From: a virus
DNA length: 24,565 bases
Direction: 5' to 3' (one strand)
IMG/VR virus record: IMGVR_UViG_3300012954_000073
Location: 1 to 24,565 of that record
In this document: one piece after another, positions 8,073-14,511 of the stretch
How the letters are laid out: every line of letters begins with the position of its first letter
Position numbering within the stretch: position 1 is the stretch's first letter
Notes under the pieces: generated by a model
The model's database searches: none
Seen by the model: the letters and a program-made list of their open reading frames with translations, nothing else
Told to the model about the DNA's origin: nothing
Made by a program: the position numbers and the translations under genes

Positions 8073-8991
8073 CTTCTTTCCATTTTGGTATACGTAAATC
8101 TGGCACACAATTACAATGCGGTGTATCACAAACAATATTAGTAATTTTTTTGATTTTTTTATCTTTGATATTTCCTAAAGGATTTTTTTTGGCTGTTCCA
8201 CATTGTGCTCCGTATACTGTGCCGTCATGCCATACTAATAATCTTTTGCTACCTATTTCACATCTCCACCCTCTAAAATCATTAGTTTTATTAGTAATCA
8301 TCTCGTGTGCATGTTCAATAGCTGTCCATTTTCCGTCAATATACAAGTGTGCTGATACAGGTATATCCATTTGAGAGGTCCGTGTTTGGTTCATCTTGAA
8401 ATTTTTCATAAAGTTTAAATCTTTTTTTCTATATTCTATGGAGGAGATTACACTTCTATCAATAATTGGTTTTACAAATACCGATGCATTGACTTTGTTT
8501 TCTTTCAACTTTTCAGCTACTTGTTTTGCATATTTTGTATCTTTGAACATTATAAGCACAGTAAGTTGCACTCTATTTCCTAACAACTTACAAACTTCTA
8601 CAATATGATCAATATCTGCAAATTCCAAATGTAAGCTAATTGTTACCCTATGTATATTATTACAATCCTTTAAAAATTTTTTCCACCAACGAATTGTTCT
8701 GCTACCATTTGTAACAATAGCTGTATACCAACTAGGATGCAATCCATTAAAAAATTCTGTTAGTTTAGGCCATAAAGTAGGTTCGCCGCCAGTTAATGTT
8801 AACATTTTATCATTAGGATTTATATCTGTATGCACAAAATTCCAAAATTCTTTTGCAACATCTACGTCTGGCCATCCGCTCGACCCGTCATTTAAAGTTG
8901 GTGTGCAGTAAGAACATTCGTAGTTACAAACATTACTTAACACCCATTCAGCCGCCAGTGTTTTCGGATAATCATTACTAATACTATACAT
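8059..8991 (-). CDS. Radical SAM protein, shorter type with C-terminal cysteine cluster
   Basis: The ATG at 8989-8991 gives 310 residues; a GTG two codons earlier (8995-8997) is possible but would overlap the AGG ribosome-binding sequence. The radical SAM signature is Cys22-x3-Cys26-x2-Cys29 (SNVCNYECSYC), with TGGEPTL (GGEP 68-71) and TNGSR following, a textbook core. The C-terminal part has Cys244, Cys264, Cys288, Cys293 and Cys295, a pattern able to bind one auxiliary 4Fe-4S cluster. It differs from both other radical SAM groups here: no N-terminal cysteine module and a normal GGEP. The start codon overlaps the stop of the 75-aa gene upstream (8984-8991), and its own stop lies in the next radical SAM gene. 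The substrate is unknown; the upstream small protein is one candidate partner (inference). Confidence 0.88.
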   Translation of the reverse strand: MYSISNDYPKTLAAEWVLSNVCNYECSYCTPTLNDGSSGWPDVDVAKEFWNFVHTDINPNDKMLTLTGGEPTLWPKLTEFFNGLHPSWYTAIVTNGSRTIRWWKKFLKDCNNIHRVTISLHLEFADIDHIVEVCKLLGNRVQLTVLIMFKDTKYAKQVAEKLKENKVNASVFVKPIIDRSVISSIEYRKKDLNFMKNFKMNQTRTSQMDIPVSAHLYIDGKWTAIEHAHEMITNKTNDFRGWRCEIGSKRLLVWHDGTVYGAQCGTAKKNPLGNIKDKKIKKITNIVCDTPHCNCVPDLRIPKWKEDVSV

Positions 8992-9211
8992 TTTCACCTA
9001 CTAATCGTATTTCTTTACCTGGACCTACTTTGCTAGGTAGATCTCCGTATTCATTTATGTACCATTCTATTACTGCACGATACCAATTATGACTATTATG
9101 ATGTGCTTTTTGATTGAATTGCCAAATATTATTGTTTGTAGCTTGCATAGTACTTAATGCCCTAGCACTTTCTTTTTGCAGTTCTCTAAGGGATAAATTA
9201 TTTATATCCAA
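8984..9211 (-). CDS. Small protein of unknown function (75 aa)
   Basis: I do not recognise this protein. The reading frame starts with TTG at 9209-9211; a stop codon lies two codons upstream in frame, so no ATG further out is possible. An internal ATG at 9146-9148 would leave about 54 residues. GAGG lies about 10 bases before the TTG. The N-terminal half (SLRELQKESARALSTMQ) looks helical; the middle is rich in Asn, His and Trp (NNNIWQFNQKAHHNSHNW); the end reads GPGKEIRLVGENV. It has no cysteine and no signal peptide. It overlaps the 910-aa fusion gene by 14 bases and the radical SAM gene at 8059-8991 by 8. Position directly before a radical SAM gene makes it a possible substrate or partner, but nothing in the sequence proves this. 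Confidence 0.6.
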   Translation of the reverse strand: MDINNLSLRELQKESARALSTMQATNNNIWQFNQKAHHNSHNWYRAVIEWYINEYGDLPSKVGPGKEIRLVGENV

Positions 9212-11930
9212 TTCTCATATACCTCGTGTATTTTTCTAGTTCAAGTTTGCCCTCATACAATAAATTATTCATAGGACTCATATCTGCAAATTCATCTAAA
9301 TTATGGACACAATTTACATGTTCCTTTACATCAAAAAAGTTATTGCTTTGCAAAATTAATAATTTTCCTTTTGGTATTTTATCATACCACTCGGAAAAAT
9401 TATCTATATGTTCACAACTTGTATTAATAATTGTATCTGGACTATCTTTTAATTGCTCCTCATCACCGTTGCTCTTAATTGTAATATATTTGTTTACATT
9501 ATAGTTGATTTCTTTAATATCTTTAGTGCTTGCCTTAAACTTCCAATTATCTAAAACTAAATCTTTATTGAATATCTCAGCAATTTTCCAAACACTAGAG
9601 TCTATATCAAAACTTCTAAATGAATCAAAAGGTATATTTGCTTCTACAATTAAAGGAACAATAGTAGCATACCAACCTGCACAGAGATATACATTTCCTA
9701 GTTTAACTTTTGTGTCAGCTAATTTATCAACCAACCATTTTTTACTAGCTATTTGTCCTCTACTTAAACAATCTAAATCAAATTCATCTTCAGACAATGT
9801 TTTTAATGGCTTGACTAAAGAACTTGAAGTGTATTTTTCAAGAACTCTCCAAAGAGCATGCCTATCATTTGCAAGTATTTTAAATTCATCAGCTATGTCT
9901 GGTAGCAAACGAGCAATGCTATATAAATTTTCTTCTATAATAGCTTTACGTAATTCCTCATCAACTTCTAATAATCTAAAAATACTGTGTATATTTTCTT
10001 CTACCACAGCTTTACGCAGTTCTTCGTCTGCATTTGTAATTCTAAAAATACTATGAATATTTTTTTCCAAAACTGCCTTACGTAAATCTTCATCTGCATC
10101 TGCAAGTCGAAAAACACTATGCAAATTTTTTTCAATCACTGCTTTACGCAAATCTTCATTGTTTGCTAGTTTGAATATACTAGATAAATCATTACTATTG
10201 TACATTCTCCGTAAATTTTCTATTTTGTCTCCGTACAGTAATTCAAACCTGTCTAATATATCAACTATAAATGTGTCAAGATCGGTTTGTGTTTTTGCCG
10301 GAGCAGCAAATGTTTTTTGTTTAGCTGAGTCGGTAAATGTTTCTTGATTGTTAAACTTTTCTTCTAACCAATCAAAATCATTTATTAACCGAAGATCAGT
10401 CCCCCTAGAAAGGCCAAACTCCATACCAGCGGAAGCACCCGCCAGAGCATAGTTCCCATATAATCTATCGTGTCCCACGGTTGTCCAAGTTTTGAGTCTT
10501 GCATTTGTTTCGTCCTCCTTTTGTCGATCAATTACTTTGCTTGCTAGTTTTGCACATTCTCTAAATGCACTTTTCCATGTTTCAAATGGTCCTGTATTGA
10601 ATTTAGTGATACAACTAAGTTGTTTCATTACTTTGAAATTTCTGCTTATACTTGTGTTTACATCTACTTTATTTTTATCTACCTGTTTTGTAAGTTCAAC
10701 AGGCAATAGTTTTACTCCACCGTATCCATATTCTAAATCATTAATAGGATTAATACTTCTCCAAACATGCACTGCGTCTAAATCAGTGTCAGGCACTACA
10801 TAATCAAAATTAAATCCATCTACTATTTCAGCATCACCGTCAACTACCCACATCATTTCTGTATCACAAATCTCAGCAGCCGCAATGTGTGCATTGGCTA
10901 TTCCTTTCACGCCATGGATACGTTTTGCCTTTGGAAATCTTTCTAATAATTTTTTATAGTTTTGATTGCTATTTTGTTCTCCATATGAAATCATTACTAT
11001 GTCATAAGATCCTGCTTCGGTCTTGGCTATTGAATTGTGTACAGGACGTACAGGACTTTTATAAATTTGTTTGAAAAACTTACTTTGTCCTTCACTAAAC
11101 GGTTCTGGATCAATCGGTGCATCTAATTTAGATTTAAGTTCCAATCCTAACTCATAAGCATAATTTATAGCATCTTTTTCAGATATATTTTTCTTTTCAC
11201 TCCACAACGTGTTTAGATATTCAAAGTCTCTAACATTTATATGATCCCAGTCAGTACACATTGTTTTGTAGTAACCTTCTCTGGCTCCATAAATTGCAAA
11301 TAAACCGTTAGGAACATCAGTGCCGACCATACACCATACATATAATCTATTCAAATTTTTCCAGTGTATTTCTTTCATCTCTTTGATGGAAGGCTTCTCT
11401 CCCTCAAGAAGACACATTTTAACACCTTCTCTGAATCCAGCTCTCCATGCTTGATGGGGAGTGTAGTTGTTTTCTACAACACTCATACAATCATTTAGCT
11501 GAACATAATCAAGATCCCAACAAAAATCTACTTGTGCTTTTATATTATCTTTATCAGCGTTTTCATGTGTTTTCATGTCAAGGACTGCTTGCCTATCCCA
11601 ACATTTTATTCCTCCGTTTCCGTACATTAATCCATTGATTGTATTGTATCCTGCCCAACTAATTACTTTCCTCGTAAGATCTGTACCTGCAACGAACTCT
11701 ACACTTTGATTTATAAATTCAGGATTGACAAGATTGTCACCATCTACAGTAATAAACCTCTGTGTTTCTGATAATTCTGCACATGCTTTATGAGCTGCAT
11801 CAGATCCTTCTATACCATGTATACGTTTTGCCCAAGGCACCTTGGTTAAGAGATCAGCATAATTTTTTTCAGCATTAGGTTCGTCATAGCTTAGATAAAT
11901 GACATCACAATCTGGTACACTTATTTTCAT
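9198..11930 (-). CDS. Multidomain protein: two glycosyltransferase-like domains, 22-aa repeats, methyltransferase-like C-terminus
   Basis: This 910-residue protein has at least three parts. Residues 1-230 and about 308-520 are copies of one domain: SYDEPNAEKNY/SYGEQNSNQNY, AKRIHGIEG/AKRIHGVKG, VDGDN/VDGDA (DGD at 63-65 and 364-366), YGNGGIK/YGYGGVK. The DxD-type motif after a hydrophobic strand suggests a GT-A glycosyltransferase fold, possibly degenerate in one copy. Residues about 570-680 are near-perfect 22-residue repeats. Residues about 725-910 look like a class I methyltransferase domain: GNVYLCAGWYATIVPLI (motif I-like), SFDID about 25 residues later, and a DTIINTSCEH segment. It begins with the ATGA overlap at 11927-11930. 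Role: probably adds and methylates sugars on a target surface or molecule made by this operon (inference). Domain calls are by eye; the glycosyltransferase assignment is more secure than the methyltransferase one. Confidence 0.75.
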   Translation of the reverse strand: MKISVPDCDVIYLSYDEPNAEKNYADLLTKVPWAKRIHGIEGSDAAHKACAELSETQRFITVDGDNLVNPEFINQSVEFVAGTDLTRKVISWAGYNTINGLMYGNGGIKCWDRQAVLDMKTHENADKDNIKAQVDFCWDLDYVQLNDCMSVVENNYTPHQAWRAGFREGVKMCLLEGEKPSIKEMKEIHWKNLNRLYVWCMVGTDVPNGLFAIYGAREGYYKTMCTDWDHINVRDFEYLNTLWSEKKNISEKDAINYAYELGLELKSKLDAPIDPEPFSEGQSKFFKQIYKSPVRPVHNSIAKTEAGSYDIVMISYGEQNSNQNYKKLLERFPKAKRIHGVKGIANAHIAAAEICDTEMMWVVDGDAEIVDGFNFDYVVPDTDLDAVHVWRSINPINDLEYGYGGVKLLPVELTKQVDKNKVDVNTSISRNFKVMKQLSCITKFNTGPFETWKSAFRECAKLASKVIDRQKEDETNARLKTWTTVGHDRLYGNYALAGASAGMEFGLSRGTDLRLINDFDWLEEKFNNQETFTDSAKQKTFAAPAKTQTDLDTFIVDILDRFELLYGDKIENLRRMYNSNDLSSIFKLANNEDLRKAVIEKNLHSVFRLADADEDLRKAVLEKNIHSIFRITNADEELRKAVVEENIHSIFRLLEVDEELRKAIIEENLYSIARLLPDIADEFKILANDRHALWRVLEKYTSSSLVKPLKTLSEDEFDLDCLSRGQIASKKWLVDKLADTKVKLGNVYLCAGWYATIVPLIVEANIPFDSFRSFDIDSSVWKIAEIFNKDLVLDNWKFKASTKDIKEINYNVNKYITIKSNGDEEQLKDSPDTIINTSCEHIDNFSEWYDKIPKGKLLILQSNNFFDVKEHVNCVHNLDEFADMSPMNNLLYEGKLELEKYTRYMRIGYK
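9893..10157 (-). repeat. Tandem 66-bp (22-aa) coding repeats in the multidomain gene
   Basis: Within the 910-aa protein, residues from about 592 on repeat with an exact period of 22: units begin at E592, E614, E636 and E658 and share LRKAVxEKNxHSIFRL. A weaker unit (LRRMYNSNDLSSIFKL, from about 573) precedes them and the last unit degenerates. The DNA shows the matching 66-base period but has diverged, so this is not a recent expansion. The repeats look alpha-helical and may act as a spacer or binding surface between the glycosyltransferase-like and methyltransferase-like parts. Confidence 0.9.
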
Positions 11931-12481
11931 ATCATTTCCACATGTATAAATTCACTGTTTCTTGAAGCAGTAAAAATATCACATTTTTTATCACAATTGA
12001 ATTCTATTTTAAATTTTTCATTATTAAAAAATTTTTCAAACTCAACTTTAAATTGTCCAATATAAACTCTATTATCATTTTTTTCTGTCAGATAAAATAG
12101 TTTTTCTGTACCAAAGTATCCATCGTTGCTCATATAAAATTGTTTAGTATCATCGTCTGTATTTGCATAACCATACCATAATCCCTTATCTTGTATTAAA
12201 TGAAACAAATTTTTATCTTTTGATATGACATCTGTAGTTTTTATGGGAAAAATATTAGGATTATTAAAATCTTCGTCAGTATGTTTTACAACTTTAATTA
12301 ATTTATATTTGTTCGGGCTACTTAAATCAGGCACTACTTTCCATTCTGTCAGATTCTCTTCTCCGTCAATAAATTTTTTAGCAAGTATTTTTTCAACCTC
12401 GATACTAAGAACATTTGTAGATGGGGTATTAGTAATACCAGAAATAGTTCCAGTTTTTTCGTCAAATTCTACAAACTGCAT
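11927..12481 (-). CDS. Protein of unknown function (184 aa)
   Basis: I do not recognise a family. The protein has no signal peptide, membrane segment or cysteine motif (only two cysteines, close together near residues 167 and 171). Its sequence is rich in alternating hydrophobic and polar residues, suggesting a mostly beta structure, with segments such as LTEWKVVPDLSSPNKYKLIK and GKFKVEF-like strands near the end. The start ATG at 12479-12481 overlaps the upstream glycosyltransferase gene by 13 bases, with GAAGG about 9 bases before it, and the stop overlaps the fusion gene by ATGA. It lies between glycosyltransferase-like genes, so an accessory or binding role in the same process is plausible, no more. 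Confidence 0.7.
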   Translation of the reverse strand: MQFVEFDEKTGTISGITNTPSTNVLSIEVEKILAKKFIDGEENLTEWKVVPDLSSPNKYKLIKVVKHTDEDFNNPNIFPIKTTDVISKDKNLFHLIQDKGLWYGYANTDDDTKQFYMSNDGYFGTEKLFYLTEKNDNRVYIGQFKVEFEKFFNNEKFKIEFNCDKKCDIFTASRNSEFIHVEMI

Positions 12482-13299
12482 TTTTCTAAACCTTCAATAA
12501 CTTTTTTTGTTAAAAATTCACTTTCAACATAGTGAAATATATTATTTTGAATAAAATTATCTACAAATAAATCACCATTATTATTTACAGACCAATTTAC
12601 TTTATCAGTCCATTTATTGGGTACATGTTGCCAATTTTGTAAATTAGGCTTCATATGAACAAAGTTAATAAAAGAATTAGCATCTGTAACTTGTTTTTCT
12701 ATGCCTAATATTTTACATGCAATGGCTGAACTTACATCAACACTGTAAAAATTTTGTGTTTTATTAGGAATGTATATTTTATAAAAATCCTGCCAATTTT
12801 CTGTAATTAATTTTAATAAATTAAAATATTTTTGCGAAAATAATGACTTGTTAAAATACCAAAAACCATTGTATAAATTAGGTAAATTATTTGCAACAAA
12901 AGTTTTTCTATGCCAAGTACTTGTAAGCTCTTCTCCTCTATATGTAAAAACTTTACTTGTAAAGAACAAATCATAATTTTTTAAATAATCCCACCAATGT
13001 GTAATATCACGCATTACTAACATATCAACATCCATTACAATAGTTTTTTTGTATGGCGATAAGTCATATATTTTATATCTATTTTGAAATTTAATTTCGT
13101 GTCCTTGTGCTAAGTCCTCATTGATAGGAATAATTTTATCAAACAATATTTTATATTTGTTAGGCACTTTATCATTTGTAATCAAACTGATTGAAGTATT
13201 TTTGTTGAATTTTGTGATACTTAGTGCTAACATACATGCTTGTTGAATGTAATCAGTGCTACTGTTATTCTGAGCTACAAAACAAAACCCCTTACTCAT
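12469..13299 (-). CDS. Glycosyltransferase, GT8-like
   Basis: This 276-residue protein begins FCFVAQNNSSTDYIQQA, followed by a Rossmann-like half and YDLSPYKKTIVMDVDMLV with the DVD motif at 90-92. A DxD after a hydrophobic strand, preceded by a YxLSPYK segment, is characteristic of GT-A enzymes such as GT8, where it binds the metal and nucleotide sugar. Further on, NGFWYFNKSLF and a late FVHMKP segment (HxKP-like, as in GT8 proteins) support the call. It lacks a signal peptide and would act in the host cytoplasm. It is a tandem paralogue of 13296-14123, whose stop overlaps its start as ATGA (13296-13299), with AGGA 7 bases before the ATG. Donor and acceptor are unknown. Confidence 0.82.
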   Translation of the reverse strand: MSKGFCFVAQNNSSTDYIQQACMLALSITKFNKNTSISLITNDKVPNKYKILFDKIIPINEDLAQGHEIKFQNRYKIYDLSPYKKTIVMDVDMLVMRDITHWWDYLKNYDLFFTSKVFTYRGEELTSTWHRKTFVANNLPNLYNGFWYFNKSLFSQKYFNLLKLITENWQDFYKIYIPNKTQNFYSVDVSSAIACKILGIEKQVTDANSFINFVHMKPNLQNWQHVPNKWTDKVNWSVNNNGDLFVDNFIQNNIFHYVESEFLTKKVIEGLEKCSL

Positions 13300-14123
13300 G
13301 ACAAAATCCTATCTATGTTTGTAGATAAATCAAACTTATTCATAATATGAATATTTACATCTTCCAAAGAACATACTGTATCACTATTCATAATATTTGT
13401 TGTGTTAAGCAAAAAATTATACTTTTCATTATCAATACTAAGTAAGCGATCTTTATCAGTACTAAAAAATAATTTTGTTGGTAATTCCTGTTGTGGATTG
13501 CCTAATAAATTTAAAGCAATAGCAAATGCAAAATCATTTCTAAAATTTTTTCCTACCATCTGATATTGGATCCTATAAAAATTCCAATTATCTCTAATAT
13601 GTTTTATAAGTTCAAACAGTATTTTTGAGAATTTGTTTTTACTAAAATAAAACACAGTAGCCCAATACATATCAATAGTAGTTTCACTAATTCTTTGTAA
13701 AGTAGAATCATTCCTTTGCGGATTACAATCTATAATATCTTTGTTTATTTTAAATTGATTGTCATCAAAGCATTTTAGTAAATTAGAATTACCTACTAAA
13801 AAGTCTGTATCTAACACAAGTGTATTATCAAATGGACTTATATCATATGCTTCGCATCTAGTAAAATTATTCCAAGGAAGTTTTTCAGTTGTGTACCCGT
13901 TCGAAAATAATCTTTGTTGATTACTTTTATAATCATTATCAATTATAACATCAAACAGATGTTGATAATCAAAAAAGTGCTTTTCTAAATAATTTTTAGA
14001 ATTAGTTGCTATTGCAACAGATAAATTTAAATGTTTTTTAATTTTTATTGCACAGTAAATTGCTTGTTTTACGTAATCAATTTTATGATTGTTATGTGCA
14101 AATAATAATACACCGTTATTCAT
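13296..14123 (-). CDS. Glycosyltransferase-like protein, paralogue of the next gene
   Basis: This 275-residue protein resembles 12469-13299 along its length: VLLFAHNNHKIDYVKQA at the N-terminus, CEAYDISPFDNTLVLDTDFLV with DTD at 105-107, a VFYFSKNKFSKILFELIKHI segment, and a late NIHIMNKF segment in place of the sister's FVHMKP. The DTD keeps the DxD form, so it may be active, but the C-terminal HxKP-type motif is weaker. It has no signal peptide. Translation starts at ATG 14121-14123, overlapping the upstream stop by 8 bases (ATGAATAA). Two adjacent diverged copies suggest two different transfer steps or acceptors (inference). Confidence 0.75.
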   Translation of the reverse strand: MNNGVLLFAHNNHKIDYVKQAIYCAIKIKKHLNLSVAIATNSKNYLEKHFFDYQHLFDVIIDNDYKSNQQRLFSNGYTTEKLPWNNFTRCEAYDISPFDNTLVLDTDFLVGNSNLLKCFDDNQFKINKDIIDCNPQRNDSTLQRISETTIDMYWATVFYFSKNKFSKILFELIKHIRDNWNFYRIQYQMVGKNFRNDFAFAIALNLLGNPQQELPTKLFFSTDKDRLLSIDNEKYNFLLNTTNIMNSDTVCSLEDVNIHIMNKFDLSTNIDRILS

Positions 14124-14451
14124 TTAAGAATTTCTCTACAGATCTTTTTGTTTTGATCTGATTATACTGATCTAGATAATTTTGCTTTGCAGTAGTATAT
14201 TGATCTATAATTTTATTAGTGAAATCTTCAGTATCCACTTCAATAGGTAGAGAATTATCATCTATTATAATTTCTGTATCGTATTTTAAAGTTTTGCAAT
14301 ATGAGATTAAACTTGTAGTAATTGTAAATTTCCCACCATTATAGAAAAACACACATTTTTCGTAAAACTTTTCATTCAACAATCTTTTTTGATTATTGAG
14401 TGTTGTCATGTATTGAGAAAAATCTAGTGCTTGCTGTAGTCTTTTATCCAT
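14116..14451 (-). CDS. Small protein of unknown function heading the operon (111 aa)
   Basis: I choose the ATG at 14449-14451 rather than the one at 14461-14463, because GGGAG (14457-14461) sits 5 bases before it and the upstream ATG would lie inside that ribosome-binding site. The protein is soluble, rich in Lys, Gln, Asn and Tyr, with helical N- and C-terminal stretches (RLQQALDFSQYMTTLNNQKR; QYTTAKQNYLDQYNQ) around a short beta-rich middle (KCVFFYNGGKFTIT). It has two cysteines and no recognisable motif. It is the first gene after the sigma70-type promoter and overlaps the glycosyltransferase gene by 8 bases. The helical ends may form a coiled coil. Function unknown. Confidence 0.72.
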   Translation of the reverse strand: MDKRLQQALDFSQYMTTLNNQKRLLNEKFYEKCVFFYNGGKFTITTSLISYCKTLKYDTEIIIDDNSLPIEVDTEDFTNKIIDQYTTAKQNYLDQYNQIKTKRSVEKFLNE

Positions 14452-14456
14452 AATAA

Positions 14457-14461
14457 CTCCC
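14457..14461 (-). promoter_or_regulatory. Ribosome-binding site deciding the start of the first operon gene
   Basis: On the minus strand GGGAG is followed by TTATT and the ATG at 14449-14451. The 5-base spacing is good and favours this ATG over the one 12 bases earlier, which overlaps the site itself. Confidence 0.7.
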
Positions 14462-14474
14462 ATAGTATGTATAG

Positions 14475-14503
14475 AGTATATAGGATTTTTAGGATTTTGT
14501 CAA
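14475..14503 (-). promoter_or_regulatory. Near-consensus sigma70-type promoter
   Basis: On the minus strand a perfect -35 box TTGACA (14498-14503) is followed after exactly 17 bases by TATACT (14475-14480), one mismatch from the TATAAT consensus. Initiation about 7 bases further on would fall near 14468, leaving a leader of about 17 bases before the ATG at 14451. It lies in the only gap between the structural block and the radical SAM/glycosyltransferase operon, and points into the operon. This suggests recognition by the host housekeeping sigma factor, therefore expression before or independent of late genes. Confidence 0.82.
14481..14498 (-). repeat. Perfect 9-base tandem repeat in the promoter spacer
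   Basis: On the minus strand AAAATCCTA occurs twice back to back, exactly between the -35 and -10 boxes (the first A is also the last base of TTGACA). It could be an operator site or simple slippage; the sequence cannot distinguish these. Confidence 0.75.
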
Positions 14504-14511
14504 GAAATTTA

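Noticed and set aside
8070-8135. ATG ending at 8135 as the start of the gene at 7005-8072
   Set aside because: The extra residues have no counterpart in the sister protein at 1301-2359, and the ATG at 8072 has a better ribosome-binding site and a typical overlap length.
8995-8997. GTG as the start of the gene at 8059-8991
   Set aside because: The GTG overlaps the AGG ribosome-binding sequence that serves the ATG two codons later.
9199-9206. Perfect T4 late promoter TATAAATA on the minus strand
   Set aside because: It falls in the first codons of the 75-aa gene and is explained by its coding sequence and the stop of the gene upstream; a promoter for the genes beyond is possible but unsupported.
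1-14463. Bacterial capsule or LPS gene cluster rather than phage DNA
   Set aside because: The genes are contiguous on one strand with clear phage tail genes directly upstream, show phage-like overlaps, and lack transporters, polymerase or flippase genes.
14464-14511. Rho-independent terminator between the structural block and the operon
   Set aside because: No GC-rich hairpin followed by a T run was found; transcription may simply continue from the structural genes into the operon.
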